A DNA stretch of 64,000 nucleotides from an uncultured Alphaproteobacteria bacterium (GTDB lineage: Bacteria > Pseudomonadota > Alphaproteobacteria > HIMB59): contig CACKFO010000003.1 in the NCBI GenBank assembly GCA_902599405.1, positions 1-64,000 on the forward strand, read 5' to 3'. The notes under the pieces were generated by a model. That model saw only the letters and a list, made by a program, of their open reading frames with translations. It was not told the origin of the DNA and ran no database searches. The translations under genes and the position numbers were made by a program. Every line of letters begins with the position of its first letter. The stretch's first letter is position 1. Shown here in pieces: positions 21,462-31,145 of this stretch.

Positions 21462-22667
21462 ATGAATAATTCTGAAATACTCAGTGTTTTATTAAATTCT
21501 GATAAAGAATTAATAATTTATAGAAACTCAGATAAAAATAATTTCGAAATATATACGGATTTTGCTGAAAAAGTTAATTTAAATATAGGTAATTTAGATA
21601 AGTTTTTAAATAAATTAGAGCGATTTAAATCAAATAAACCCTATGATTGTTATATTGGCTTCTTCGGTTATGAATTACTTTGTAAGAATATTAATTTAAA
21701 AGTAAACAAAGATAATTCATCTTTTCCTGAGGGAGTTTTTTTTCGACCACAAACTAAAATAATCTTAGATAAACAAGTTAAAATTGTAACCAAATCTAAA
21801 TCAAAATTACTAAAAGACCTTAAAGCTTTAAATAAAACTACTTTTTCAAATAGCAATAAAATATCTGTAAGTCCAAACGTCCAAGTATATGAAAAAATCT
21901 TTAATAAATTTAAAAAAAATATAAGGGCTGGTGAAACCTATCAAATAAAAATTGCTCAAAAATATTCGAACAAAAAAGATTTAGATGTAGTGAATTTATT
22001 TTTCAATTTGATGAAGAAAAATCTTAGTCCAGAGTCTTTTTGTATTAGAACAAATGATTTTAATATAATTAGTTGCTCTCCTGAAAACCTTTTTAAGGTA
22101 AAAGGAAAAAAAATAATCACCTCCCCAATAGCAGGAACAGTAAGTAGAGATAAGGTAAAATCAACAAAAGAGGCTAGAAAGTTTTTTGAAAATAATCAAA
22201 AAGAGGACAAAGAACATAATATGATTGTTGACTTAGAAAGAAATGATTTAAGTCGTATAACTAAGGCAAACACTGTCAAAATTCAAAATTTAAAATTTGT
22301 TCAAAAATACCAATATATTTTCCACAATGTCTCTGAAATTTCAGGAACACTTCTTGATAATGTAAGGTTATCTGCAGTGATTAAGGCGATGATGCCCGGT
22401 GGCTCAGTTATAGGTTGTCCAAAAATTAATACTTTAAAATTACTCAATAAAGAGGAGAAAGAACCAAGAAGAATTTATACTGGTTCTTTTGGTTACTATC
22501 GCTCTAAACAGGATATGAGTTTTAACATAATAATTAGATCTATTTTAAATTTTCAAAAAAATAATGAGGTATTTGCTGCTAGTGGTGTGATTTTAGATAG
22601 TACTGCAAAAAATGAATACCATGAAAATTACTTAAAAGCTAAATCGTTATTGGATTTATTAAAATGA
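21462..22667 (+). CDS. pabB: Aminodeoxychorismate synthase component I
   Basis: Chorismate-utilising enzyme that, with PabA, makes 4-amino-4-deoxychorismate for folate. Motifs of the family: AGETYQIKIAQKY, PIAGTVSRDK, EDKEHNMIVDLERNDLSR and MPGGSVIGCPKINTLKLL, the last marking the active-site region. The length is 401 aa from ATG 21462; a TTG two codons earlier is also in frame. PIAGT is shared with anthranilate synthase, and TrpE would look similar, but the following pabA, class IV lyase and folP, folB and folK fix the role. Its end overlaps pabA by 4 bp. Confidence 0.88.
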   Translation: MNNSEILSVLLNSDKELIIYRNSDKNNFEIYTDFAEKVNLNIGNLDKFLNKLERFKSNKPYDCYIGFFGYELLCKNINLKVNKDNSSFPEGVFFRPQTKIILDKQVKIVTKSKSKLLKDLKALNKTTFSNSNKISVSPNVQVYEKIFNKFKKNIRAGETYQIKIAQKYSNKKDLDVVNLFFNLMKKNLSPESFCIRTNDFNIISCSPENLFKVKGKKIITSPIAGTVSRDKVKSTKEARKFFENNQKEDKEHNMIVDLERNDLSRITKANTVKIQNLKFVQKYQYIFHNVSEISGTLLDNVRLSAVIKAMMPGGSVIGCPKINTLKLLNKEEKEPRRIYTGSFGYYRSKQDMSFNIIIRSILNFQKNNEVFAASGVILDSTAKNEYHENYLKAKSLLDLLK

Positions 22668-23230
22668 ACTTACTTTTAATTGACCACGAAGACTCCTTTA
22701 CTTATAACCTGGCACATTTGTTATCAGGATTTGGTAATTTAGAAGTAAAAAATTTTTATGACATTAAAGAAAAATCTATAAAAAAATCTGACATCATTAT
22801 TTTTTCTCCAGGACCAGGGAAGCCCTCAGATTACCCAGTATCACTTGATATTTATAATAATTATAAATCAAAGAAAAAAATAATTGGTATTTGTCTTGGT
22901 TTTCAACTTATTGCTAATGGAGAGGGCGGAACTATTTCTAAGCAAGAAAAAATATTTCATGGTTATCAGACTTATATTAGAACGAATTCAAAAAGTTTAA
23001 GATTTCCTAATAATGCTTTATATCAAGTAGGTAGATACCATTCTTTAAAACTAAAAGAGCCATTTAATTCCTCTTCAATGCATATTACAATGAGATGTGA
23101 AGAAACTAATGTTGCAATGTGTTTGGAAAGTCATAAATATGATATTTGTGGTTTACAATTTCACCCAGACTCGTTTTTGACTCCAAATGGCAAACAATTT
23201 ATTCGAAAAATCATTCAATATAAAAAATAA
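22664..23230 (+). CDS. pabA: Aminodeoxychorismate synthase component II (glutamine amidotransferase)
   Basis: Class I glutamine amidotransferase that supplies ammonia to PabB, 188 aa. Visible: DHEDSFTYNL at the start, SPGPGKPSD, the nucleophile Cys in GICLGFQLIA, and the catalytic His in LQFHPDSFLT, which corresponds to QFHPES with Asp in place of Glu. The start overlaps the pabB stop as ATGA. Its end overlaps the next gene by 44 bp. Confidence 0.9.
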   Translation: MNLLLIDHEDSFTYNLAHLLSGFGNLEVKNFYDIKEKSIKKSDIIIFSPGPGKPSDYPVSLDIYNNYKSKKKIIGICLGFQLIANGEGGTISKQEKIFHGYQTYIRTNSKSLRFPNNALYQVGRYHSLKLKEPFNSSSMHITMRCEETNVAMCLESHKYDICGLQFHPDSFLTPNGKQFIRKIIQYKK

Positions 23231-23966
23231 TTCATATTACTCCTCACAATTTAAGCCACTGTGGGGTCAAAAAGGTGTTTTTACATCCATACCTGTAATT
23301 GGAAAAACACCAAGGTTAATAGGCTTAAATAAATATTTGAGAACTTTTAACACAACATGTCGGGATTATAAATTTGCTACCAAAATAGATTTAAACATTA
23401 TCAGAAGTTTAGTAGGAGCGGATTTAAAGAAAATCAAAAATTTTAATCACTTATTGAGAATAGCAACTAATGGAACAACATTATCAATTTCGTTTAGAAA
23501 GAGAACAACAACTAAAGACAGTGTCATTGGATTTATAAAAAAATACAAAAGAAGAGACTTTAAAAATAAAAACTTATTTTACAAAAAATTATTAAAATTC
23601 ATGAGTGAAATAAATTACTCTGAAAATGAAATTATATTACTTAGAGACGATGAAATTACAGAAGGAGCAGTCACAAATTTAGTTTTTGTAAAGAGAGATA
23701 AAATTTATATTCCCAAAACTGGGTATTATCATGGAAATACATTGAAGCTTATTGAAGAAATATCAAAATCGAAATTTATTAAAAGAAAAATTTTATTAGA
23801 GGATCTAAAAGAATACAGTGAGATATTATCGATTGGCTCTGGTAGAGGTATTACCTCAATAAAAAAAATTCAAAGTGTTTTATGGAAGAGAGCGTCTACA
23901 AAATATTTTCAAAAATTAAAAAAAGATTATGAAACTATGATAAAAAGGAATTATTATGAAATTTAA
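23187..23966 (+). CDS. pabC: Class IV PLP enzyme, probable aminodeoxychorismate lyase (PabC)
   Basis: Probably splits aminodeoxychorismate into 4-aminobenzoate and pyruvate. It belongs to the fold-type IV PLP family: a GVFTSIPVIG strand near residue 30 (family GxFETxRxxxG), EGAVTNLVFVKRDKIYIPK, GNTLKLI, and SIGSGRGITSIKKI at the phosphate site. The family catalytic Lys is not obvious to me in this diverged sequence; ATKID near residue 65 is a candidate. The ATG at 23187 lies inside pabA, giving a 44 bp overlap. No later ATG comes before the conserved strand. Context between pabA and folP is the strongest evidence. Confidence 0.75.
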   Translation: MANNLFEKSFNIKNNSYYSSQFKPLWGQKGVFTSIPVIGKTPRLIGLNKYLRTFNTTCRDYKFATKIDLNIIRSLVGADLKKIKNFNHLLRIATNGTTLSISFRKRTTTKDSVIGFIKKYKRRDFKNKNLFYKKLLKFMSEINYSENEIILLRDDEITEGAVTNLVFVKRDKIYIPKTGYYHGNTLKLIEEISKSKFIKRKILLEDLKEYSEILSIGSGRGITSIKKIQSVLWKRASTKYFQKLKKDYETMIKRNYYEI

Positions 23967-24771
23967 TCAACATTCCTTTGCTTTGAAAAAGCCTTTACTA
24001 GTAGGTATATGTAATTTTACACCTGACTCATTTAGTGATGGGGGAAAAACATTTTCACGATCTACTGCATTGAAACATATAAATGCAATGGTTAAAGATG
24101 GTGCACAAATTATTGATATTGGTGCTGAAAGCACTAGACCAAATAGCGAGCCAATTACATATATTGAAGAAATAAATCGTTTATCCAAAATCTTACCATA
24201 TTTAAACTATAAGAAATACCTTGTCTCTGTGGACTCGTATAAAATTGAGTCCCAAGAGTATGCACTGAAAAAAGGTGCCCATATCATTAATGATATTAAT
24301 GGAGGATCAGAAGAGCTATTTAAACTTATAAAGAAATATAACGCAGGACTTTTCTTAATGCACAAAAGAGGAACACCAAAGGAAATGCAAAAAAAACTTA
24401 ATTCCAGAGTAAATATGGTAAGAGAATTTGATTATTTTATTAAAAAAAGATTGAAAATACTTAATAAAATGAAGATTAATCTCAAAAAGGTATGGTTTGA
24501 TCCTGGTATAGGATTTGGCAAAACACTAAATCAAAATTTACAATTAATGAAATCTTTGAAGAAATTCAGTAGTGCAAATATCCAAGTATTATTGGGATCC
24601 TCACGAAAAAGTTGGATAAATCATATTGATACATCAAATGCTGATGAAAGGATTGGAGGATCTTTAGCTTCTGTGGCGCATGCTCTCAAACAAAATATTC
24701 ACACATATAGAATTCATGATGTCAAAGAGACAAATCAAATGATAAAAGTTTTGAAAGCATTGAATAAATGA
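23956..24771 (+). CDS. folP: Dihydropteroate synthase
   Basis: Joins 4-aminobenzoate to hydroxymethyl-dihydropterin pyrophosphate, the sulfonamide target. Both signatures are present: GICNFTPDSFSDGGK near residue 17 and DIGAESTRPNSEPI near 55. WFDPGIGFGKTLNQN and LLGSSRKSW (pterin and phosphate binding) follow, then the C-terminal RIHDV, where His is conserved. The length of 271 aa is normal. It overlaps pabC by 11 bp and folB by 4 bp. Confidence 0.96.
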   Translation: MKFNQHSFALKKPLLVGICNFTPDSFSDGGKTFSRSTALKHINAMVKDGAQIIDIGAESTRPNSEPITYIEEINRLSKILPYLNYKKYLVSVDSYKIESQEYALKKGAHIINDINGGSEELFKLIKKYNAGLFLMHKRGTPKEMQKKLNSRVNMVREFDYFIKKRLKILNKMKINLKKVWFDPGIGFGKTLNQNLQLMKSLKKFSSANIQVLLGSSRKSWINHIDTSNADERIGGSLASVAHALKQNIHTYRIHDVKETNQMIKVLKALNK

Positions 24772-25115
24772 AATTTTTTATCGAAATAGAAGAGCTAAAA
24801 GTTGACACAATTATTGGGGTGTTCGAAGAAGAAAGGTTAAAACCCCAAACTATATTAATAAGTATAAAATGCCAGTTAGACATTGATCATAATCAAGATC
24901 TTGACAATATTGAAAATGTTACAAGTTATTCAGATATCAAAAATGAAATAATTAAATTTGTTGCAGCCTCTCAATATAAAACATTGGAAAAATTAATTAC
25001 AGATCTTAAAAAACAACTAGATGATAAGTTTCCAATTCAAATAGAAAAATTAGAAATAAATAAAATTGAGATTGCTAAAAAATACAATGCAAAAAAAGTT
25101 AGCGTATCGATATAA
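24768..25115 (+). CDS. folB: Dihydroneopterin aldolase
   Basis: Cleaves dihydroneopterin to hydroxymethyl-dihydropterin and glycolaldehyde. Family features in 115 aa: IGVFEEERLKPQTILISI at the start (family GxxxxER), then NVTSYSDIKNEI and the active-site-region Glu in TLEKLITDL. The start overlaps folP as ATGA. Divergence is high, so dihydroneopterin triphosphate epimerase (FolX) is possible, but the operon supports FolB. Confidence 0.85.
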   Translation: MKFFIEIEELKVDTIIGVFEEERLKPQTILISIKCQLDIDHNQDLDNIENVTSYSDIKNEIIKFVAASQYKTLEKLITDLKKQLDDKFPIQIEKLEINKIEIAKKYNAKKVSVSI

Positions 25116-25614
25116 ATCATATATTGCTATCGGATCAAATATAGGCAATTGGAGAAGTAATTTTAACAGTGCATTAAATTTAATGAATAAATTTGGTCAT
25201 GTTAAAAAGGTTAGTAGAGTTTATTTTACCAAGCCTTTTGGTTTAACCGCCCAAAAATATTTTCATAATGCTGCCTTTTTATTTCTCACTAATTTATTTT
25301 TTAATGAGCTATTTATAAAAATGAATGCTGTAGAAAAGCTGATAAAAAAAAATAAACTTCTAGAGAATGGGCCAAGAAGAATTGATTTAGATCTTATTCA
25401 ATTCGAAAACTTGAAAGTTAAAAATCATTTAATATCAATTCCTCATCCTTCCTCACATTTAAGAGATTTTGTTATACAGCCAGTATTAGACCTCAATCCT
25501 AATTTTATTGATTTAAAAACCCAATATACTTACAAAAGACTCATAAATAACTTAGAGGAACGATTTATTATTAAGAAATCTCGTCAAACCCAAGATTATC
25601 AAGGATTTTTTTAA
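25087..25614 (+). CDS. folK: Hydroxymethyl-dihydropterin pyrophosphokinase
   Basis: Transfers pyrophosphate from ATP to hydroxymethyl-dihydropterin just before FolP. Motifs: YIAIGSNIGNW near the start, then GPRRIDLDLIQFE (catalytic Asp pair) and PHPSSHLRDFVIQPVLDL (family PHPxxxxRxFVLxPLxDL). I chose ATG 25087 (175 aa), which leaves a 29 bp overlap with folB; a TTG at 25066 is also in frame. The 3' end overlaps the convergent trpF-like gene by 44 bp. Confidence 0.92.
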   Translation: MQKKLAYRYKSYIAIGSNIGNWRSNFNSALNLMNKFGHVKKVSRVYFTKPFGLTAQKYFHNAAFLFLTNLFFNELFIKMNAVEKLIKKNKLLENGPRRIDLDLIQFENLKVKNHLISIPHPSSHLRDFVIQPVLDLNPNFIDLKTQYTYKRLINNLEERFIIKKSRQTQDYQGFF

Positions 25615-26233
25615 GCTTTTCCTCATCCACACTATTAGATTGTTTTAAGCCTGTTGAAATATCAATTCCATGAGGAGATATTGTTTTAATTGCCTCTTTT
25701 ATGTTATCTATATTTATTCCCCCACCAAGGTAGAGAGGTTTCGCAAAGATCTTTAATTGATTGATTTGTTTTTCACATTCCACAAGAGATTTTTTTTCAA
25801 TAGTATCTTTTCTGTAAATATTTAAATCATAATAAATACTACTTATATTATTTAAAATCTCTTCAAAGAAATTATAGTCAAAATTCTCATAATTTACCGA
25901 AATTGAAATTTTTGCATCTGTTTTATTATTCAGCAATTCAATTTCTTCATTTTTATATTGATTAGATATGCAAACCTCTTTTATTGCTACATCATTTACG
26001 ATACTAATTACTTCTTGTATCTGTATATTTCCAATCAATAAAATTGGATTTAATTTTAAATTGTAGGATGCAATAGTCAGATCTTGAATTTCTTTAGTAC
26101 TAAGTGTATTTGGGCCATATAAGTAATCACTTACAAGGCCTACCCTACTTACAGAGTACTTTTGAATTACTTCTAAAGATTTTTGATCTGTAATACCACA
26201 AACTTTAAGTTGGATATTACCATAATTGAACAT
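25571..26233 (-). CDS. Phosphoribosylanthranilate isomerase-like TIM-barrel protein
   Basis: A 220 aa protein with TrpF hallmarks at both ends: KVCGITDQKSLEVI, where the Cys is the catalytic base of TrpF, and YLGGGINIDNIKEAI followed by GIDISTGL. The middle is poorly conserved: I find no GGTG phosphate-binding loop, and the general-acid Asp region reads YYDLNIYRKD. It could be a fast-evolving TrpF or a paralogue with another substrate. No other tryptophan gene is in the window. It lies 3 bp downstream of katG on the same strand and is convergent with folK. Confidence 0.65.
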   Translation of the reverse strand: MFNYGNIQLKVCGITDQKSLEVIQKYSVSRVGLVSDYLYGPNTLSTKEIQDLTIASYNLKLNPILLIGNIQIQEVISIVNDVAIKEVCISNQYKNEEIELLNNKTDAKISISVNYENFDYNFFEEILNNISSIYYDLNIYRKDTIEKKSLVECEKQINQLKIFAKPLYLGGGINIDNIKEAIKTISPHGIDISTGLKQSNSVDEEKLKKILDNLGFDEIS

Positions 26234-26236
26234 TAA

Positions 26237-28399
<2,163 letters not shown>

Positions 28400-28493
28400 C
28401 TACTTAGTTAATATTGATGTCATTAAAATTTAACCTGTAAGTAAGTCAACAATACGAATTGTCTCTGTTAATAATTTACAAAAATCCTTGAAA

Positions 28494-29138
28494 TTATTTG
28501 CTTTTAAAGAACTGGTTATACAAAATGTAGGCAGCAAACATTCCAATAACTTGACAACTAATAAAAAATATTACAGTGGAGGGATTGATACCCGTAAATG
28601 ACTCAGTAAACATTCTAGCAATTGTTACAGCCGGATTTGCAAAACTTGTAGATGATGTAAATATAAGAGCTGCTGTAATATAAATACCAACATTAAATGA
28701 AACTACATTTTTACCATCTGCTCTAGATAAAAGTATGACCAATAATAATCCAGTTGCAGCAAAAAATTCGGAAATATATATATTTGCCCCACTTCTTATA
28801 TTTGAAGAAATCTCAATTACATTTAATCCAAAAATATAATTAGCAAAAAGTGTGCCTAGTACAGCTGCAATGATTTGTATTAGTATATAAAGAAATAAAT
28901 CCCTAGAACTCAATTCTTTTTGTAAGAAAAATATAATTGAAACAATAGGATTAAAATGAGCTCCAGAAAAATTTGCAAATATTCTAATTATAAAAATTAG
29001 TGTGAAACCTATTACAACAGCATGACTAAATAAAATTACCATTTGATCATTCGTATATTGCTGTCCTGCTATGCCAGATCCAACAATTGATACTAATAAA
29101 ATAAATGTGCCTATAAATTCAGATATGTATTTTTGCAT
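28494..29138 (-). CDS. MIP-family channel (aquaporin/aquaglyceroporin)
   Basis: Six-helix channel of the major intrinsic protein family, 214 aa. The first half-helix motif is NPI at 63-65 instead of NPA, in GAHFNPIVS; the second is the normal NPA at 168-170, followed by the selectivity-filter Arg175 in NPAVTIAR. The C-terminal segment FTESFTGINPSTVIFFISCQ resembles the subfamily often linked to arsenic operons (AqpS type), but no ars gene lies nearby. Water, glycerol, arsenite or hydrogen peroxide are all possible substrates. It is divergent from the next small membrane gene. Confidence 0.82.
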   Translation of the reverse strand: MQKYISEFIGTFILLVSIVGSGIAGQQYTNDQMVILFSHAVVIGFTLIFIIRIFANFSGAHFNPIVSIIFFLQKELSSRDLFLYILIQIIAAVLGTLFANYIFGLNVIEISSNIRSGANIYISEFFAATGLLLVILLSRADGKNVVSFNVGIYITAALIFTSSTSFANPAVTIARMFTESFTGINPSTVIFFISCQVIGMFAAYILYNQFFKSK

Positions 29139-29177
29139 TTTTAAAGTCTTAATGTATCATTGCTAAGTTTTAAAGAA

Positions 29178-29483
29178 ATGTATTATGAATTTTTAGTTAC
29201 ATACCTTGATGCACCATTTCTATTGCTATCTGCTGTAACCACTGGTTTGATAATTCGTATTTTTTATAAACAGTATATGAATACAAAGCTACCAATGAGG
29301 GTAGTTATTTCTATAGCTCTTTTTCTTATTAATGCGATTATTTTAGTTCCTGGAATTGTCTTTTTATATAGATGGGTAATGTTATGTGGTTTTTACCAAC
29401 CAAGCGGCGTTTTTGAAACAGGGTATGGTTGTAGTGGGGACGTTTTTAGTCTACTTGTTCCAGGGCTTTTTTTACTTTCGTAA
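29178..29483 (+). CDS. Small membrane protein, unknown
   Basis: About 101 aa from ATG 29178 (an in-frame TTG lies six codons earlier), with two or three hydrophobic stretches (LLLSAVTTGLIIRIFY, then VVISIALFLINAIILVPGIV) and a C-terminal hydrophobic end. I do not recognise it. It sits between the divergent aquaporin gene and the convergent transaminase, whose 3' end it overlaps by 38 bp. The frame is long and hydrophobic enough to be real, but the poor ribosome binding site lowers confidence. Confidence 0.5.
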   Translation: MYYEFLVTYLDAPFLLLSAVTTGLIIRIFYKQYMNTKLPMRVVISIALFLINAIILVPGIVFLYRWVMLCGFYQPSGVFETGYGCSGDVFSLLVPGLFLLS

Positions 29484-30759
29484 ACATTTCATCGACCTGA
29501 TTTTCTTTAATTATTAAAGGTGGAGAAAAAGCAAGCGTATCTCCGTTAGCTCTTACCATTAAGCCAAGATCCCAAGCTTTTTTCATAGCTTCAAACCCTC
29601 TTGCACCAACAGCGTTACCTTTAGGCTCTAATTCGAGTGCAGCAATCACTCCTAAATTTCTAATATCGATTATATGTTTTGTTCCCTTCAGGCTATGAGC
29701 GGCTTCTTCAATAATAGGAGCCATATGAGCAGCATTATCAAATAATCCCTCTTCTTGATAAATATCTAGTGTTGCTAAGGCTGCAGCGCAAGCAACAGGA
29801 TGACCAGAGTAAGTATATCCATGAAATAATTCTATTGGAGCATCTGCATTTTCCATCATTGACTCATAAATAAAGTCTTGAACTATGGTTGCACCCATAG
29901 GGATGGTGGCATTTGTAATGCCTTTTGCACATGAAATAATATCTGGTGTTACACCAAAAAACTCAGAGCCAGTTGCTTTTCCCATACGGCCAAAAGCAGT
30001 TACGACTTCATCAAAAATTAATAAAATGTCATGTTTTGTGCAGAGCTCTCTTAATCTTTTTAAGTATCCTTTAGGCGGAGGCAGCGCACCAGTTGATCCA
30101 GCAATTGGCTCAACAATTACAGCTGCAATAGTTGATGCATCATGCAATTGAACAAGACGCTCTAAATCATCGGCAAGTTCTGCTCCATGTTCAGGTTCAC
30201 CTTTTGAAAAAGCATTTAATTTTAAATTGTGGGTATGGCGTAAATGGTCAACACCATTTAGCATTGATCCGAAGTACATTCTATTTTTTACCATACCACC
30301 TACACTTATTCCTCCAAAGCCCACACCATGATAACCTCTTTCGCGACCTATTAATCTAGTTTTAGATGAGTGTCCGCGTGCACGTTGATAAGCTAGCGCA
30401 ATTTTCAATGCACTATCTACTGCTTCAGATCCTGAATTAGAAAAGAAAACATGATTCATTCCTTCAGGAAAAATCTCTGCTAAACGATTAGCTAGTTCAA
30501 ATTGTTTTGGATGTCCAAATTGAAAAGGTGGAGAGTAATCAAGATTTTCAATTTGTTTATTTACAGCTTCTTGAATTTTTTTTCTACCATGACCAGCGTT
30601 TACACACCAAAGCCCTGCAGTGCCATCTAAAATTTCTCGATTATCGTCACTAATAAAATGCATATCTTTAGCACCGACTATAATTCTTGGATCTTTCTTA
30701 AATACTTTGTTAGGAGTGAAAGGCATCCACAGCGGTTCTAAATTATTTGGCTTATTCAT
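29446..30759 (-). CDS. Beta-alanine:pyruvate-type omega-transaminase
   Basis: Class III PLP aminotransferase, 437 aa, that probably moves the amino group of beta-alanine or another omega-amino compound to pyruvate. The start LEPLWMPFTPNKVFKKDPR and ILDGTAGLWCVNAGHGR are close to beta-alanine:pyruvate transaminases. PLP site: SNSGSEAVDSALK, FDEVVTAFGRMG, and the Schiff-base Lys in ISCAKGITNA. HGYTYSGHPVACAAAL follows. A good ribosome binding site precedes the ATG (AAGAGAG). A taurine or putrescine transaminase cannot be excluded. A tiny membrane-peptide gene and a hairpin lie upstream on the same strand. Confidence 0.85.
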   Translation of the reverse strand: MNKPNNLEPLWMPFTPNKVFKKDPRIIVGAKDMHFISDDNREILDGTAGLWCVNAGHGRKKIQEAVNKQIENLDYSPPFQFGHPKQFELANRLAEIFPEGMNHVFFSNSGSEAVDSALKIALAYQRARGHSSKTRLIGRERGYHGVGFGGISVGGMVKNRMYFGSMLNGVDHLRHTHNLKLNAFSKGEPEHGAELADDLERLVQLHDASTIAAVIVEPIAGSTGALPPPKGYLKRLRELCTKHDILLIFDEVVTAFGRMGKATGSEFFGVTPDIISCAKGITNATIPMGATIVQDFIYESMMENADAPIELFHGYTYSGHPVACAAALATLDIYQEEGLFDNAAHMAPIIEEAAHSLKGTKHIIDIRNLGVIAALELEPKGNAVGARGFEAMKKAWDLGLMVRANGDTLAFSPPLIIKENQVDEMFTKVKKALEQVD

Positions 30760-30843
30760 TTTCTCTCTTGATTTTAATAAAGATACATTATTCCCTCACA
30801 ATTGCTTCAGCAAGGGTAATAATGTCATCTTTTAGGGTAGGGA

Positions 30844-30865
30844 GAGGGCAGCGTGGACTGCCCTC
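30844..30865 (-). other. GC-rich hairpin between tiny gene and transaminase
   Basis: Perfect 8 bp stem GAGGGCAG / CTGCCCTC with a 6-base loop, very GC-rich for this genome. On the minus strand it lies 7 bases after the stop of the 27-aa gene and 84 bases before the transaminase start. It lacks a T-run on that side (CTCCCTACCC follows), so I read it as an attenuator, a processing or mRNA-stabilising element, or a weak terminator. Confidence 0.5.
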
Positions 30866-30872
30866 ATAACAA

Positions 30873-30956
30873 TCACATTTTTGATCCGATGAAACCTGCT
30901 ATGAACCAAATAATCATAACTATAAAGGGGTAGTGTCCTGTAAACATATCTGCCAT
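30873..30956 (-). CDS. 27-aa membrane peptide upstream of transaminase
   Basis: ATG at 30956 on the minus strand opens 27 codons with a strong, well-spaced ribosome binding site (GGAGG, 4 bases before ATG). The product begins MADMFTGHYPF and continues with one transmembrane helix (FIVMIIWFIAGFIG) and a final SKM. A promoter and a symmetric operator-like site lie just upstream, and a hairpin follows. Small single-helix subunits accompany several transporters and oxidases (for example MetS, CydX, KdpF); I do not recognise this one. It may work with a transporter encoded elsewhere. Confidence 0.7.
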   Translation of the reverse strand: MADMFTGHYPFIVMIIWFIAGFIGSKM

Positions 30957-30984
30957 TTAAACCTCCATGATTCCTTTAATTAGG

Positions 30985-31012
30985 TTATAGGATTTCATTG
31001 TAATATGCAATA
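30985..31012 (-). promoter_or_regulatory. Promoter of the 27-aa membrane peptide gene
   Basis: On the minus strand, TATAAC (30985-30990) lies 16 bp downstream of ATTGCA (31007-31012), giving a start point about 22-25 bases before the ATG at 30956. The -35 hexamer lies inside the palindrome 31004-31022. The -10 match is good and the -35 match fair. Confidence 0.45.
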
Positions 31013-31022
31013 TTTGCATATG
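31004..31022. promoter_or_regulatory. Operator-like palindrome upstream of the 27-aa gene
   Basis: Perfect 8 bp arms ATATGCAA / TTGCATAT separated by TAT. It overlaps the likely -35 box of the small-peptide and transaminase unit, the position expected for a repressor. It would bind a dimeric regulator of unknown family; none is encoded nearby. The rest of the 30760-31145 gap is AT-rich, and I see only a possible promoter for the pncC gene near its right end. Confidence 0.55.
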
Positions 31023-31145
31023 TATAGACAAATTTTGTTAATTTATCCACATTTATTGTGAATTATGGGGATTAATTATGCATTTTTTTTATACCAATAA
31101 GCACCATTGTTATTTCTTCGTCCTTATAATAAGTATAACTAGCTT

